Shown piece after piece: positions 23,561 to 35,030 of a stretch of 64,000 nucleotides of DNA (positions are counted from its first letter, which is position 1; every line of letters begins with the position of its first letter). The position numbers and the translations under genes are program-made. The stretch is from Hericium rajendrae (Eukaryota; Basidiomycota; Agaricomycetes; Russulales; Hericiaceae). Below the pieces are notes generated by a model. The model saw only the letters and a program-made list of their open reading frames with translations, did no database searches and was not told where the DNA came from. The stretch is from NCBI GenBank assembly GCA_033439255.1, contig CM065888.1, positions 2,108,001-2,172,000 on the forward strand, read 5' to 3'.

Positions 23561-24478
23561 ATCCACCTCGTGCGTGTGTGCACCCTGTCATGCATAGTCT
23601 GAATGCCTACTTAGTTCGTATTTACCGAACCTCTAGTTTAGTAGAACTAGTTACTGTATATCATTCTAGAGTCCACAATATAAATATCTTGAACTCATAC
23701 ATTTGACCTTGGGATGCTCTATCCCTAAAATATCTTTGGGATCTAGATATGCCATGATAAGAGTCATAGCATTGATAGCAACCTTATCATGTTACATAGC
23801 TATCATAGCTGCCACCAGTAACTACATAGCTCTATATATCCTCCATCAACAGCTATGAAAGCTATGATAGATCTCATAGAGCTATATAGCTGTGCTGTCA
23901 AAGCATATAGGGGTCATAGCACTACCATAAGAGTCATACTGTTGGCTGAGAGCTATGTAGAAAACAGATTTTTCAGATGAACATCCCAATTTAGTCATGT
24001 CATTTTATTCCATTGTTACTGTGCTCACCGTTTTCAACACACACATCTTCACTGCGCATTGCATCTTACATATACTAAGGCCCACTACAACTTAATATTG
24101 GTGAGCATGGTCACTGGACCTCCTGCACAGCTATGACACTTATCATGCCTTGTGCATGAACCTAGTGCCTTATGCACATATGTACTTTTGTTGTGCCTTA
24201 CATCTGAAAACCTATGTAGAACTATGAGAGCTATCATAGCTTTGATAACAGACAGTGTGAGATACATAGCCTCCAATGCTGGTAGTATGAAATACATAGT
24301 GCTATCCAACTTAGAAGGGAAGCTATGCTCCCTATGCTTACTATGCTACATCAAAGAGGGCTCCAATTTTTGAAGTCAAATTTTAGTATATTCATGGAAG
24401 GATCTACATATATTTTTACTACATTATCATAACAAAGTATTTAAGGGTCCTGGCTGAGCACACACAGGTGACTGTGCA

Positions 24479-24769
24479 CATCAGTAAACCAGCATTTGTC
24501 TGAATGGTGTCTGACTTTGTCTAATCTGATCTGATTCTGTCTGGTTCTGTCTGGTCCAGATGATCAGACAATCAGACCAATTAGACGAGTCCCTATCGTC
24601 AAGTGCCTTTCAGACATTTTTGTCTGATGTCAGACTGAAGTCTGAGTCTATCTGAGCTCTATATAATAATAATCTATATGTAATTCCATCCATATGTGGG
24701 TCAGAAGTTTAGACATTTCAGACAACTGTCAGACAGTCAGACAGTCAGACATTTCTCCTTTTCCTGATG
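24479..24769. mobile_element. MITE M4 (291 bp)
   Basis: Termini CATCAGTAAACC and TTTTCCTGATG, flanking duplication CA. The interior is dominated by TCTGA/TCAGA words as in M1-M3. Single copy in the window. Confidence 0.7.
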
Positions 24770-25640
24770 CACATAGGCACATCCACGCGTTGGCGGGGCA
24801 GTGCAAGCACAAGGGCGTGTGCAGAGCGGGGCATCAGCACATGGGTCATAGGCAGGGTAGGGGCGTGCAGGTCGTACGGCACCGCACACGAGCATGTGGG
24901 GTGAGGTGGTAGCACGCGAGTCTACGTGACCATGCACGTGTGGGGGCGGGGCAAGGCTATGATGCGAGAGTCATCTATGGCCCTGCACATGTAGTCACTG
25001 GCACATGAGGCCGTGAACAGGGTGTGGGGGCTATGCAAAAGGCACCGGGCTGAGGCGGGCCCATGCACGATGTAGAAAGCCAGCGCACAGGCAGTGCGGG
25101 GTGTTCTGCGCAAAGGCGGAGCACAGGGCACATGAGTGCATCACATGAGGTACTGGCGCAGTGCATGGGGTGCTGGCGTGGCGGTGGCAGGGTTGATGGG
25201 GTGGTGCCACATTGGCGGGGCATGAGAGGGCATTGGCGGGATGTTGGCGGTGTTGACGGGGTGTTGGCAGCATACGCGCCTCACGTACACAAGGCATGGG
25301 GCTTCCACTGGCCTGTGTGCCATGTGGCAGGCCAGCACACAGATAAGCTGAGGTGCTGTGTGCATGGACGAAGCACAGAGGGCATCAGCACGGCATGGGG
25401 TCCATGCACGAGGCACTGGGATGCGGCGGGCTTGCACGAGAGGCGGGCCATGTGTGAGGTGTTGGGCTATTGTGGACCCATGCACGACATGTGCAGCATG
25501 TGCACGTGTGCACGCTGGCATGTCTGCCCCGAGTCGTGGCCCACCGGATGCACAGCGGTAGCCATGGTCGTTGGAGGTGACGCGCCAGGCGCTAGTGATG
25601 TGGTGGCGAGGCGGCGAGGTCAGAGGGGGACGACAATGCA
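24770..25640. repeat. GC-rich degenerate repeat in Td
   Basis: Loose repeats of GCACATGGGCC and TGGCGGGG type. Long ORFs here on both strands (208 and 304 codons) have skewed Cys/His/Ala/Pro composition and no domain, so I reject them as genes. Confidence 0.6.
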
Positions 25641-25654
25641 AGAGGGGATGGCAG

Positions 25655-25795
25655 TGTTGAAAATGGCAAGTGCAGCGACAACGGAATAAAACAACACGTC
25701 TAAATTGGGACATTGATAACACCGGTAAGTACTCGTAGATAAGGTTTAAGGACTTCGGCAAAGCCCGATGGCTGCCGTAATTACCGAATCTAACA
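25655..25795 (-). mobile_element. Solo LTR of the gag-only Copia family
   Basis: A 141-bp LTR in minus orientation, matching 14,182-14,322, with the perfect 5-bp duplication GGCAG (25,650-25,654 and 25,796-25,800). It is inserted in element Td. Confidence 0.92.
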
Positions 25796-25845
25796 GGCAG
25801 TGGGAGGCGAAGGGGTTGAGGGCATGCAGGAGGGCAATAGAAGTT

Positions 25846-25995
25846 GAGAGTATTGCTTGAACGAGTGATACTCTCTGCATTAGCATGTACATATGAAATA
25901 TAGGCTTTTTTACTCACCTTCGTGGCCCTTTGCATCCTGCTAACCTCCTTCGGTGTTCGATTCAACAGGGAAGAGAGAGAGGAGGGAGGAGAGGA
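25846..25995 (-). other. Start-exon / intron / hairpin module in Td
   Basis: On the minus strand, ATGCAAAGGGCCACGAAG is followed by GTGAGTAAAAAAGCC, a branch-like TGCTAAT, and the hairpin GAGAGTATCACTCG / TTGCTTGA...CTCTC region (25,846-25,875). Same order as in Ta, Tb and Tc. Confidence 0.5.
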
Positions 25996-27569
25996 AAGGT
26001 GGAAGGGGAGTGGTGGTGGTAGGGACAATGAGCAAGATGAACTTTGAACGTGCATTTCGGTGCTTCAGCTACCAAACGTGCACAATTCGAATATCTTCGA
26101 GCTTATTAAATCAAATCAAATCGTTTAAATTCTGAAAAAAAGATGAACACTATAACGTACTCATAGAATACGATTGAATGAGCTACATTGCTAAATAATA
26201 CACTGTGTGCTACGAGGCAGCACACTCGACTTAGTGAGATCTGCAAGTTAGTCTCTGTCACGGCACTCAGCAGCAACCGGCCTGGCCACATTTCGAGCTT
26301 TGCTCATCATGTCTACATAAGGCCCGTGTGACGTGCGACTCCTCTTTCCTTTCAACCACTATCATCTCTCGTCATCTTTCCTCTTTGGCTGCCTCAACAT
26401 TTCTTAATGGTAAGTTGTATTACCTTTCTAATTGTCTCTTGGTACTAATGTGTAGTCCATCTGAAAAATGTACCAGTGCTATATTGCTCTATATAAACTA
26501 TATAGAAGCCATAGCTCCATAGCAATCCCCTTTTATATATAGGACTTCATAATTAAAAGGCAGTCTATGATAAGCTATGTAGTCAGATAGGATTGCTATG
26601 CCCTGCTATGATGACTATAATAGCTATCAGAGTATAAGGCATAGCTATGGTAGCTATGAATGCTATGTCAGGTATGCTATATATACTCATTATCATATCA
26701 TATCTAGCTTAATGGGATTGCTATCTACTCTATATCATCTCTGAATAATATATTGCTTAGAATCACTATGAATGTATTCTAGATATCTGAGCTCTTTCAT
26801 AAGCTTAATAATCTTATTACATTTCAGACAAACAAAACATCGAAATTTAAAAGCATTATATTGATTGTCATAATTAACATAAACATTACAAAAGTAAGAC
26901 TACAAAGAAACTACAAACCAATATAGAAGCTATAAAAGACTACATAAGATTACCAAAGTTAAGAAAAAGCGAAAAATAGTCTATCAAAGTAACACATTAT
27001 CAATATAAAGAAGCAGCATAAGAAGGCTTCACAAGACTTACCCAAAAGACAACAAAAGCAAAAATAAAGTCTACAAAGTCAAGACATTAGTACTAGCAAC
27101 AATGAAGAACATAATAGACTTACTAACAATATACAGATATTGAGGTAACATAGGGTAGAGGGAGGAGAAAGATGGGAGAACGTCGAAGGGAGATGGTAGT
27201 GGTTGAGAGGAAAGAGAGGTTGCGCGTCGTGCAGGCCTTATATCACCAGCGCAGTGCAGAGCTCGAAATGTGGCTGCCGGGTGTTGCTGGGTGCCGCGCC
27301 AGAGGCTGGTGACTTAGATTTTACTAAGTTGCCTTGTGCTGCCCAGCAACATAACGTATTGTAGATACATATCTAGCTCATTCATCATGTAGAACTTACA
27401 AATTTATGTGCACTCTGTTTTTTTCGGAATTTAAAAGAATTTCTTTGATTTGTTGTAGTCGAACGTGCGTGAGTCGGGTGCTGTGGCTGGCGCGACTTCG
27501 TGTGTTTCAACTTTCCTCTCTCCATCTCTTCATTTCCCTTTGTCTCCCCCCCCTCTTTCTTCGCACAAG

Positions 27570-27715
27570 CGACGCGACACAATGTCGATCAAGGGCTGGG
27601 AGCTAGCAGGAGGATTTGGGGCCTCCAGGTAAGTAAAATCATAGTTTTTTTTTTTGTTTTTGTACTAATCAAACAAGTATCGTTCGTGAAATTTGTTTTC
27701 ATGAACGATACTCGT
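27570..27715 (+). other. Start-exon / intron / hairpin module in Tb
   Basis: GGGGCCTCCAG then GTAAGTAAAATC, a perfect branch-like TACTAAT at 27,663 and an AG about 10 nt later, then the hairpin at 27,676-27,712. Its interior differs from the other modules while both stem arms stay complementary. Confidence 0.5.
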
Positions 27716-27799
27716 ACGCCTCACCTTCGACACTCCATGCCCACGCCCACGACTCCGCCCCACCCCACTTCCTCGACAATGCCGTCATCGACGTCGATG

Positions 27800-28735
27800 T
27801 CGGGTTTCGTTGCCACAGCAACAAGACCCGACTAAATGTCGTTCGACGTGCCCTGCCGCCACCCTGTACTGCAACACCCACGCGCAAACACTGCCAGCCG
27901 CGAACGCATGCTCGGGGACGCACACTTGTGGCCTTGCCGGCATGCATGGGGCTATGTGCCGGCAAGTCCAGGCATGGCTGCTGACGACCGCCAGCGTGTC
28001 CGCGCATGCGCACGCTGCACGGGCAGCTGCGGGCTGCGTGCACAGAGCACACACACTGGTGGACAACAGCACCAGCGCACGCACGCATGTGGGCAGCCGC
28101 AGATGATCCGGCCAGCGTGCACGCGCGTGCGGGCCTACTCGCGGGCGACCTCAACAGCTGCGGACTGCCCCGCCCGCCCACATACAGCGTGGGCAGCCGT
28201 GTACAGCCTTGCTAGCATGCAGGCTGTCATATACACCCCACCCTGCCCTCGCATGGCCGCAGATGACTGCACCAGCGTGTACGCGCACGGACGCACGGCG
28301 AGTGCCGCCGCGTCCGGCCTTGCCAACGTGCGGGTGGTCGCCCGCAGCGGTGCCCTGCCTGCACACGGTCGTGAATGACTGCACCACGCACGCATGGCAC
28401 AGGCAGCCGTGCACGGCCCTGCCAGTGTGCGAGCTGTCACGCACGGTTCCACCCTGCGTACGGTCACAGATGACTGCGCCAGCGTGCGTACGTACAGCAA
28501 GATGGCCGCGCACGGCCGCACTTATTGTGCCAATGCACGCATGCGATGACAGTGCAGGCAGCCACGTACGGTGCCGTCGCACGTGCGAGACCATGCATGG
28601 CGCCCTCTACACGCCCGAGGCCACGCATGCAGGCGACAATGCGCGAAGCCACGCATGCAGGCGACAGCGTGTGCATGGCAGTCTCGACGACAGGTGCCAT
28701 GTTGTCTGCGCGTACCCTTGTGCGCGCATGCGAGG
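27800..28735. repeat. GC-rich degenerate repeat in Tb
   Basis: Loose repeats of GTGCACGCGCA, CACGCATGCAGG and TGCCAGCGTG type. ORFs of up to 180 codons on both strands are repeat artefacts. Confidence 0.6.
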
Positions 28736-29670
28736 TCTTTAAATAGGAACTTAGTTACTTTAATAATGTAGTAGACTACTTGTAATGTCTCATCCCTTAA
28801 ATTTAAGAAATTTCTTCAGTGTCTATCTCATTGAATATAGCCAATATAGTAATCATAGGAGCCATAGCTCCTCTTACTAAGTAGTATAGCTCTATGTATT
28901 TAATACTACTAGCTATAGAGACTATATATCTTACACTGCCTGCTATGGAGGCTATAGTAGCTGTCATAGCTCTATATAGCTTAACAAGTCAGAACCATAG
29001 ACTCCATAGCTCACCTATAGAACTCATAGTTTGACTCTTTGCTATATAAAAATCAGATTTTTCAGATGTCTTTTGTAGACTTATAATTTTCGCTTTTTGT
29101 TACCTCTGAGTAAGTACCTTTATGATTGTTGTTTACTTATACTGATGATGTGTCAGTTTTGCAGTACTATATTTTTGCTTTTTTAAATACTTAGTAAGTC
29201 TTCTGTTATATGTCTAATTTAACTTACTAATGATGTCTAGATATATCTTATATTATCTTTGTAGCTTGATGTATTAGTATAGTGTTGTGATATTTTTTTT
29301 AAATCAAATCTTTTCTATCTTCTTATGTTTGAGTGATCTGAGATATAATGAAGATCTTGAGTCTATAGAAATCTTTAGACATTTTTAATATTTGTATAGC
29401 ATGTTTTGAATCATATAATGATTAGAGTTGTTATAGATTAAATAGTAATCTAATTGACTAGACATGATATAATAATAATCATAAAAGACATACTATACCT
29501 TATGCTATGATAGCTATGATAGTTGTGCATAGCTATCCTGCCAAAGTATATAGCTTACCATAGACAACCCTATAGCTATAAGAGTCTATCAACTAAAGAG
29601 GATTGCTATGAATCTAGGAGTTCTATGTAAATCATATAGTATAATATAGCATTGGTATTTTTTTCAGATG

Positions 29671-30095
29671 TACCAGTGCACACATGCCTGCACATAGCTC
29701 TACCTGTACATGATGTACACCATTGTGCATGTGTGTACTGTTTGAACTTGTAATATACTTGATTGTACTAGTAGCTGTATGAAATATAATTGATTCTGGC
29801 TTTATATCTCTTGTACCTGATTGATCTGAGACAGTACTAATAGCAGGGATCATAGTAGGGACCATATAGATCAGAGCAAGCCTTTGAATTTATATGATTT
29901 GTACAACAACTACAGCTATCCTTCAGAAACATGTAGCACTATATAGTGTTCAACTACTGTTATGATAGCTATGATAGGTCTCATAGCCTTACATAGTTGA
30001 GAACTGTGGTAGCATAAATAGTGATAGACCTTATAGTGCTATGATAGAACATATAGATCAATACTGGGCTATGTGAAATTTCAATTTTTCAGATG
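29671..30095. mobile_element. CATCTG-family element Te, one end (copy in Helentron i)
   Basis: Ends AATTTTTCAGATG at 30,095 with AT following. It is the inverted counterpart of 19,866-20,290. CTATGATAGC clusters lie inside the end. Confidence 0.5.
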
Positions 30096-30574
30096 ATACA
30101 CACTACACCAACTCATATATGCACTCTTGGCTCATATTTTTTGATCTATGTATACTTTTGTTGATCTGCTTACACATATATCAACCCATAGGCATCACAG
30201 CAAACTTATGTATGCTTCTACTACCTCATACATTTCTTGTTAGCCTGTGCATCTTCTATTGATTTGTATGCATTGCTACTAGCACCAAAGGCAGAATTTA
30301 ATTTCTATATTTGGATTTTTTTCTGACTTTCACAAAAAATAACATAAATCATACCAGTTTTTTTTAATAGAGCTTATATCTCTTCAATGTATAATCTAGT
30401 CAGTATTTTTCTATTTTACATGCATAAAATACTATTATAATTGAATTCTCACCTTCAAACCATATTTTGTATACTGGCAGAAATTAGTGACCAAATATGG
30501 CAACTACTTTCTGGAAAAATTGCCTGTCGATTAGCATAAAGGTCCAGCAGAGTAACAAAAAACTTATACAAATG

Positions 30575-30997
30575 TGTCGAGACTCAGTCGTAGACAGCAG
30601 AGAACTACCCAAGTCACCAGCGATGGTGAGAGCGAGAGAGCAGAGAGCGACTAGCAGTGCAGTGACCTGTATTGGAGGTACAGTACGGTACAGACAAAAT
30701 GGACAATCTAGGGAAATAGGCGAGCGACAGGGAGCCTATAAGTACTGGGACGACAATGGGAAAAGAACAATGGACACCATAATGGGTCGAACAATAGAGT
30801 GAGAACAATGGTGGTCAAAAGGAGAACAATGGGAAGGAGAACAATAGGATGTCCCAAAGGGGAACAAGGGCATGGGTGAAGGATAGCCCCAGGTCATGTG
30901 AGGAAGTGAACATGTGATGGGGCTGCTGGAGCACATGACTGACGTGATGCCTTGATGGCAGAGAGAAAGGCGGAGAGAAATGGAGCGATTCGTGACA
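30575..30997. mobile_element. Solo LTR, TGTCGAGACT family
   Basis: A 423-bp segment starts TGTCGAGACT and ends TTCGTGACA. It is absent from the otherwise matching sequence of Helentron copy ii (near 19,390). A perfect 5-bp duplication AAATG flanks it (30,570-30,574 and 30,998-31,002). It contains repeats of GGAACAATGGG type. No other member in the window. Confidence 0.85.
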
Positions 30998-31279
30998 AAA
31001 TGCATGAGAGCATCAATTGTGCAAACATCACTTTAAGTATATTAGGGTTCAACACAAGTGCACTCATGGATGACTTGGATCTGAACTCACAGGTATTCTA
31101 TCTGTCCAAGGTGCTAACCTGGATCCATGCAGGTTTGCACCACTGGGTGATCTGGAGCTGCAGGTCAGGTACCTGTGACATCACAGGTCACCTGCAGGTC
31201 GGTCGGTCTTGAAGTTGTGTCTCACTTTTACAATGCCCTTCTCTTTGTTTCTTCATCTTAATTCTCTCCTTTTCACCAT

Positions 31280-31745
31280 ATCTCCTCAATTCAATGGCAG
31301 AATGGGTGTTATGAAGATTTGAGAGGCTTCTAGGTGAGTCCAAAAGCCTTTTATTTCATTGTACTGTACTGATCTCAGGAGTCTCGCTCGATAACAAGCA
31401 AGGCTCTCATTTTTCACTGTTCTTCGATAGGTTTCATGATGTTTGATGGGTTTCACGACATCCCACCATTTTTCAACATCATCCACCATATCTCGTGCAC
31501 CATCTGCACTTCTCCCATTGTCCTCATCAACAGGTCAACCAGCCAACCGGCCCTCACCCATCTTCGACAACCAGCACTCATGTGCACCAGAGATTCAATT
31601 CCCACTCACAACGGTAAGAGCATGCACAGTGCCAGTCTAGCACTGCAACTGCAAGGCCCACAATGCCTGTCAGATCTTGTTGCTATAGCATTGTTGCTAC
31701 AACAGCAAAGCTTGACATCTTTTTGCTGATCATCCGAGCAGTGCC
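31280..31745 (+). other. Start-exon/intron-like module, copy in Helentron i
   Basis: TTGAGAGGCTTCTAG then GTGAGTCCAAAAGCC, then a degenerate hairpin (31,380-31,407) and a pyrimidine-rich ORF-like stretch. Inverted counterpart of 18,660-19,160. The similarity to the Ta-Td modules suggests a shared ancestor. Confidence 0.4.
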
Positions 31746-31747
31746 TA

Positions 31748-32128
31748 CATCAGGAAGGTTGACAATTTTCTGATGAGTCTGACAGTTTCTAACCCTACTG
31801 TAGGATCTAATCTGTCTGAGATTACTTTTCAAATGACGATATCTGATTCAGCTTATATATTAAAGAGTTAACATCTATTGTTAGCCATAGTAGTTATCCA
31901 TCTCTAACTATTCACTATAGCATAATTTCTGATATCCAAAATTTATATAAAACTGAGAGCATTCTGAGAAATTTCTGAGCTCAGCTTGAGGTCCAACAAA
32001 CTGATAGTGTCTGATAGTGTCTGATGCTGGCTTATACCATCTGATTCATCTGATTTCACTCGCACGAGTTCTGACAGATGCTATCAGATGGCCGTAGGTC
32101 AATCAGAAAGTTGTCAAGGTTCCTGATG
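31748..32128 (+). mobile_element. MITE M3 (381 bp)
   Basis: Termini CATCAGGAAGGTTGACAAT and GTTGTCAAGGTTCCTGATG, duplication TA on both sides. Ends resemble M2 but the interior differs. It is inserted in Helentron copy i and absent from the matching place in copy ii. Confidence 0.88.
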
Positions 32129-33559
32129 TAGCATGCCTCAACAATGCACAGTTGTCCGCAAACAGCTTTGCATATCCTTGCATGTCTGAGACAGTGCACA
32201 TCTACCAATATATGCCCTGCCAGCATACACATTTTTGACTGCATGCCTCTATCATCCCATAGTTTATTGCTCAAACTACATGTGTGCATTTGTGCCCATG
32301 GACATTACACAACTATGCATGCTGTCATGTCATTCGTCTGGCAGAAGCCCAATGTGAGACAAGTTTTATATGTCATCAGTGCTATTCAACAATCAAAATG
32401 CACCCTCTCCGCATCAGATAAATGTGTAAGTGGTACATAGCTCTAAAAGGTCTATATAGATTTCATAGTTCCATAGCACTGCCCTTTTCTCTATAGCCAG
32501 CATAGCTAAAGAGAAATGCTATGTAGTGCTATGAAGCTGAAGGGTGATGCTATGAAGTGCTATGATAGCTATGATAGCTAACTATGTAGCTATGATAGTC
32601 TAACTAGCTATGAAAGCTATAAGACTTATGTGTCTTACATATTCTATATTCAGTATGTGTCTTATATATCCTACATTTAATATGTGTCTCGCATATTCTA
32701 TATTCAATATTATATTAAAGCAATAAAATCTATTGAAACTATAAATATTTTCTATAATCATATCAGAATTAGTAAGATATGATCACACAAGTATAAGCTA
32801 TTTCAATACATCAAGATTATATTGATATCATAAACACTACTACTAATTAAAAAGCAAAAACATAAGTAAGAAAGTAAAAGATAAGATAAGATAAGATAAG
32901 ATAAGTACAAGATAAGATAAGTAAAAGATAAGAAAACATTAGTCTTAAAAGATAAAGATAACACATGAAAACTTACCAAAGTAACAAAAAGCAAAGTCTA
33001 AAAGACAACTTAAAAGATATTAGTATTAGTATGAGCAATAAGAAAAAAACAATGAAAGGTTACCTTAAAGACAACGAGCAAGTAAAGAATAACAACGAGC
33101 AAGTAAAGAATGATGACGAGCAAGCAAAGGACGTTGATGAAGGCGTCGACATGGCAAGAGATAGTGGGAGTTAAATAGCAAGAGGCAATGCACGTCACGC
33201 GAGCCTTATATACGAATCCCGGGCGGAGCCGGGATTTGTGGTTGCCGGGCGCTTGCCGAGCGTCACGTCAGAGACTGGGCGCTAGACTTTATTATGTTGA
33301 TGCTGCTGCTCAGCAATTCACGGTGCAGTAGATACATAGAACCCTCATTAATTCTGGTTTACTGTATGATCTATCATAGTACTCTTTTTCTTTGAATTTT
33401 TATGATTTTACTTGGTTTGTTAAAGCTCGAATAACGTAGCTTTGCTCGTTCGGTGGCTGAAGCACCGAACGTGCGTCGAAGTTCATCTTGTCCCTACCAC
33501 CATCACTCCCCTGTCTCCCCCATTCACCATCCCTCTTCTTGCTCCCATCGGATCGAACA

Positions 33560-33672
33560 CTGGAGGAGGATAGTCAGATGCCGAGGGCCTCAAAGGTAAG
33601 TAAAAAAAAGTCTCAACTCATCTATTCGTACTAATCTAGAGAGTATCGCTCGTTCGACGAGCGATACTCTCA
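33560..33672 (+). other. Start-exon / intron / hairpin module in Tc
   Basis: ATGCCGAGGGCCTCAAAG then GTAAGTAAAAAAAAGTC, branch-like TACTAAT at 33,629, then CTAG and a perfect hairpin of 15-bp arms GAGAGTATCGCTCGT / ACGAGCGATACTCTC (33,639-33,671). This is the best preserved of the modules. Confidence 0.55.
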
Positions 33673-33788
33673 TCTTCTTTTGTCCTCCCACGCCCTCATC
33701 CCCTCTCGCCTCCGACTGCTGCCTATCCCGCAACACCCTGCCCTCCGCCGACCTTGCCGCCACACCGCCTCGCTGCCACGTCGCTAGC

Positions 33789-34190
33789 GCATCAGGAACC
33801 TTCAAAACTTTCTGATGGACCCTGCAGAGTCTGATCAACTGCAAGACCTGATCTAGCTGCAGGCTCTAATTAGAGGACAATTTCTGATCAGAGATTTTAT
33901 ATTTTGAAGTTGATCACTATTGGCAGATATAGTAGTTATCCAACTCTCATCATTAGATACAACAAAGTTTTCAATATTCAAAATTTACATGAATCTGATC
34001 AGTGCTGATCAGTCTGTGAGCATTCTGCATTGATACTTTTTTGAATCTTGAGGTCAAATATTCTGCAGCTAGCTGAGAGTAGCTGATGTTGTCTGAGAGC
34101 ATCTGATGTGTCTAATGCAACTGCTGCAGGTCATGCAGACACTGTCAGATGTCTCGCAGGTCAAACAGAAAGTTTTGAAGGTTCCTGATG
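33789..34190 (+). mobile_element. MITE family M1, copy c
   Basis: 402 bp, same terminal inverted repeats as copies a, b and d, duplication CG (33,787-33,788 and 34,191-34,192). Inserted in element Tc. Confidence 0.9.
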
Positions 34191-34194
34191 CGCC

Positions 34195-35030
34195 CAGCCC
34201 GTCGCCTCCAACGACCATGATCAGCGGAGTGCGCACGGTCGTCTGCGACTCGGGATGGGCACGCCAGCGCACACACGTCACGCGGGGCCCTGTCCGTCCT
34301 TGTGACGTCTACACCATCGCGCCTCGCGTGCACGCCTGCCGCATTGCGCATGGGCTCGCGGTAGCCTGACGTTTCGTGCCCGGCCCTGCACCTCGTGCAC
34401 GGCCCCACTGCCCTCGACCCTCGCCCACGCCCCTCCATGCACCTCATGCTTTCTGCGTGCAGGTTACTGCATCACACACGAACCCGCGGCAGTCTAGTGC
34501 CTCGCGCACAGGCCTGTGGCCGCCCGACGCTTCATGCACAGACCTGCCGCCCTCGACGCCTCACGCATGCCCTCAGCGTCTCGCGCACAGACCCTACACT
34601 TCACGTGCAGGCTGCTGCCTCACGCACAAGCCCGTGGCAACAGTGCTTCGCGCACGGGCCCACCGCTCCCGACGCTTCGCCCACGCACCATGCGTGCCTT
34701 GCGTCTCCTGCACGCAGGCATGACGCATCGCACACGAGCCTGCGGTGGCCCAGGATCTCACATACAGGTCCGCTGCCTCACGTACGGGCCCTGCACCTCC
34801 TGTGCGCACGTCTGCCACATCGCGCACGAGCCCACTGCCACCCAGTGCCTCGTGCACACCCCACCGTGCCTCGCACATGGCCCTCCCGTCTCGCACGCGC
34901 AGGCCTGCCGTGCCTCGTGTGTGTGCACCTCGTGTCGTGCGCGGGTCGGCCAGTGCACGCACTCTTGTGTACGGGCCCCGGGCCCGCGACAGCCTCTTGT
35001 GCCGTGGATGGATGCCCGCATTGGCCCTAA
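34195..35030. repeat. GC-rich degenerate repeat in Tc
   Basis: Loose, roughly 30-bp repeats of CCTCGCGCACAGGCC type. ORFs of up to 211 codons in several frames on both strands are artefacts of the repeat. Confidence 0.6.

Larger units (their letters stand above)
21362..23979 (+). mobile_element. CATCTG-family element Ta (2.6 kb, non-autonomous)
   Basis: Termini CATCTGAAAAATTTG and CAGATTTTTCAGATG, flanked by AA on both sides. Inside both ends are clusters of CATAGC/GCTATGA words (21,390-21,620 and 23,710-23,960). The middle has a (GATAA)n run at 21,901-21,926, then a start-exon/intron/hairpin module (22,620-22,758) and a GC-rich degenerate repeat (22,900-23,560). No transposase is visible. 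It splits the 3' LTR of the gag-only Copia element. Confidence 0.85.
14182..24039 (+). mobile_element. Copia-like gag-only LTR element (nested)
   Basis: The 5' LTR is 14,182-14,322 (141 bp, TGTTAGATTC...TTTTCAACA). The 3' LTR begins at 15,408 and is split by MITE M2b and element Ta, with its last part at 23,982-24,039. The 5-bp duplication CACAC flanks the whole (14,177-14,181 and 24,040-24,044). Without the nested insertions it would be about 1.4 kb. Only gag-like sequence lies between the LTRs, so it resembles a TRIM-like non-autonomous Copia derivative. A solo LTR of the same family lies at 25,655. Fossil. Confidence 0.85.
26458..29068 (+). mobile_element. CATCTG-family element Tb (2.6 kb), nested in Td
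   Basis: Termini CATCTGAAAAATGTACC and AATCAGATTTTTCAGATG, duplication TC on both sides. Same internal order as Ta: CTATGATAGC cluster, AT-rich part, module with splice donor (27,618 on) and hairpin AGTATCGTTCGTGAAA / TTTCATGAACGATACT (27,676-27,712), GC-rich repeat (27,800-28,735), CTATGATAGC cluster. No transposase. Confidence 0.85.
24201..29670. mobile_element. CATCTG-family element Td, containing M4, a solo LTR and Tb
   Basis: Starts CATCTGAAAACC at 24,201 and ends TTTTTTTCAGATG at 29,670, flanked by TA on both sides. Subterminal GCTATGATAGC clusters lie inside both ends. Nested are M4 (24,479-24,769), a solo LTR (25,655-25,795) and Tb (26,458-29,068). Without these it is about 2.4 kb, close to its relatives. 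No transposase is seen. It sits in Helentron copy i. Confidence 0.82.

Noticed and set aside
23127-23597. 156-codon Cys/His-rich ORF resembling a zinc-binding protein
   Set aside because: Cys and His come from the TGC/CAC words of the degenerate minisatellite; spacing is irregular and the opposite strand is equally open.
21362-23979. hAT element with 8-bp target duplication (ATCAACAT/ATGAACAT)
   Set aside because: One mismatch is needed, while CAT...ATG ends with a 2-bp duplication fit this and all sister elements exactly.
24770-26055. ORFs of 208 (+) and 304 (-) codons
   Set aside because: Low-complexity repeat translation; the minus one also runs through a solo LTR.
28006-28742. Several overlapping 70-180 codon ORFs on both strands
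   Set aside because: Same minisatellite artefact, no domain and no codon bias.
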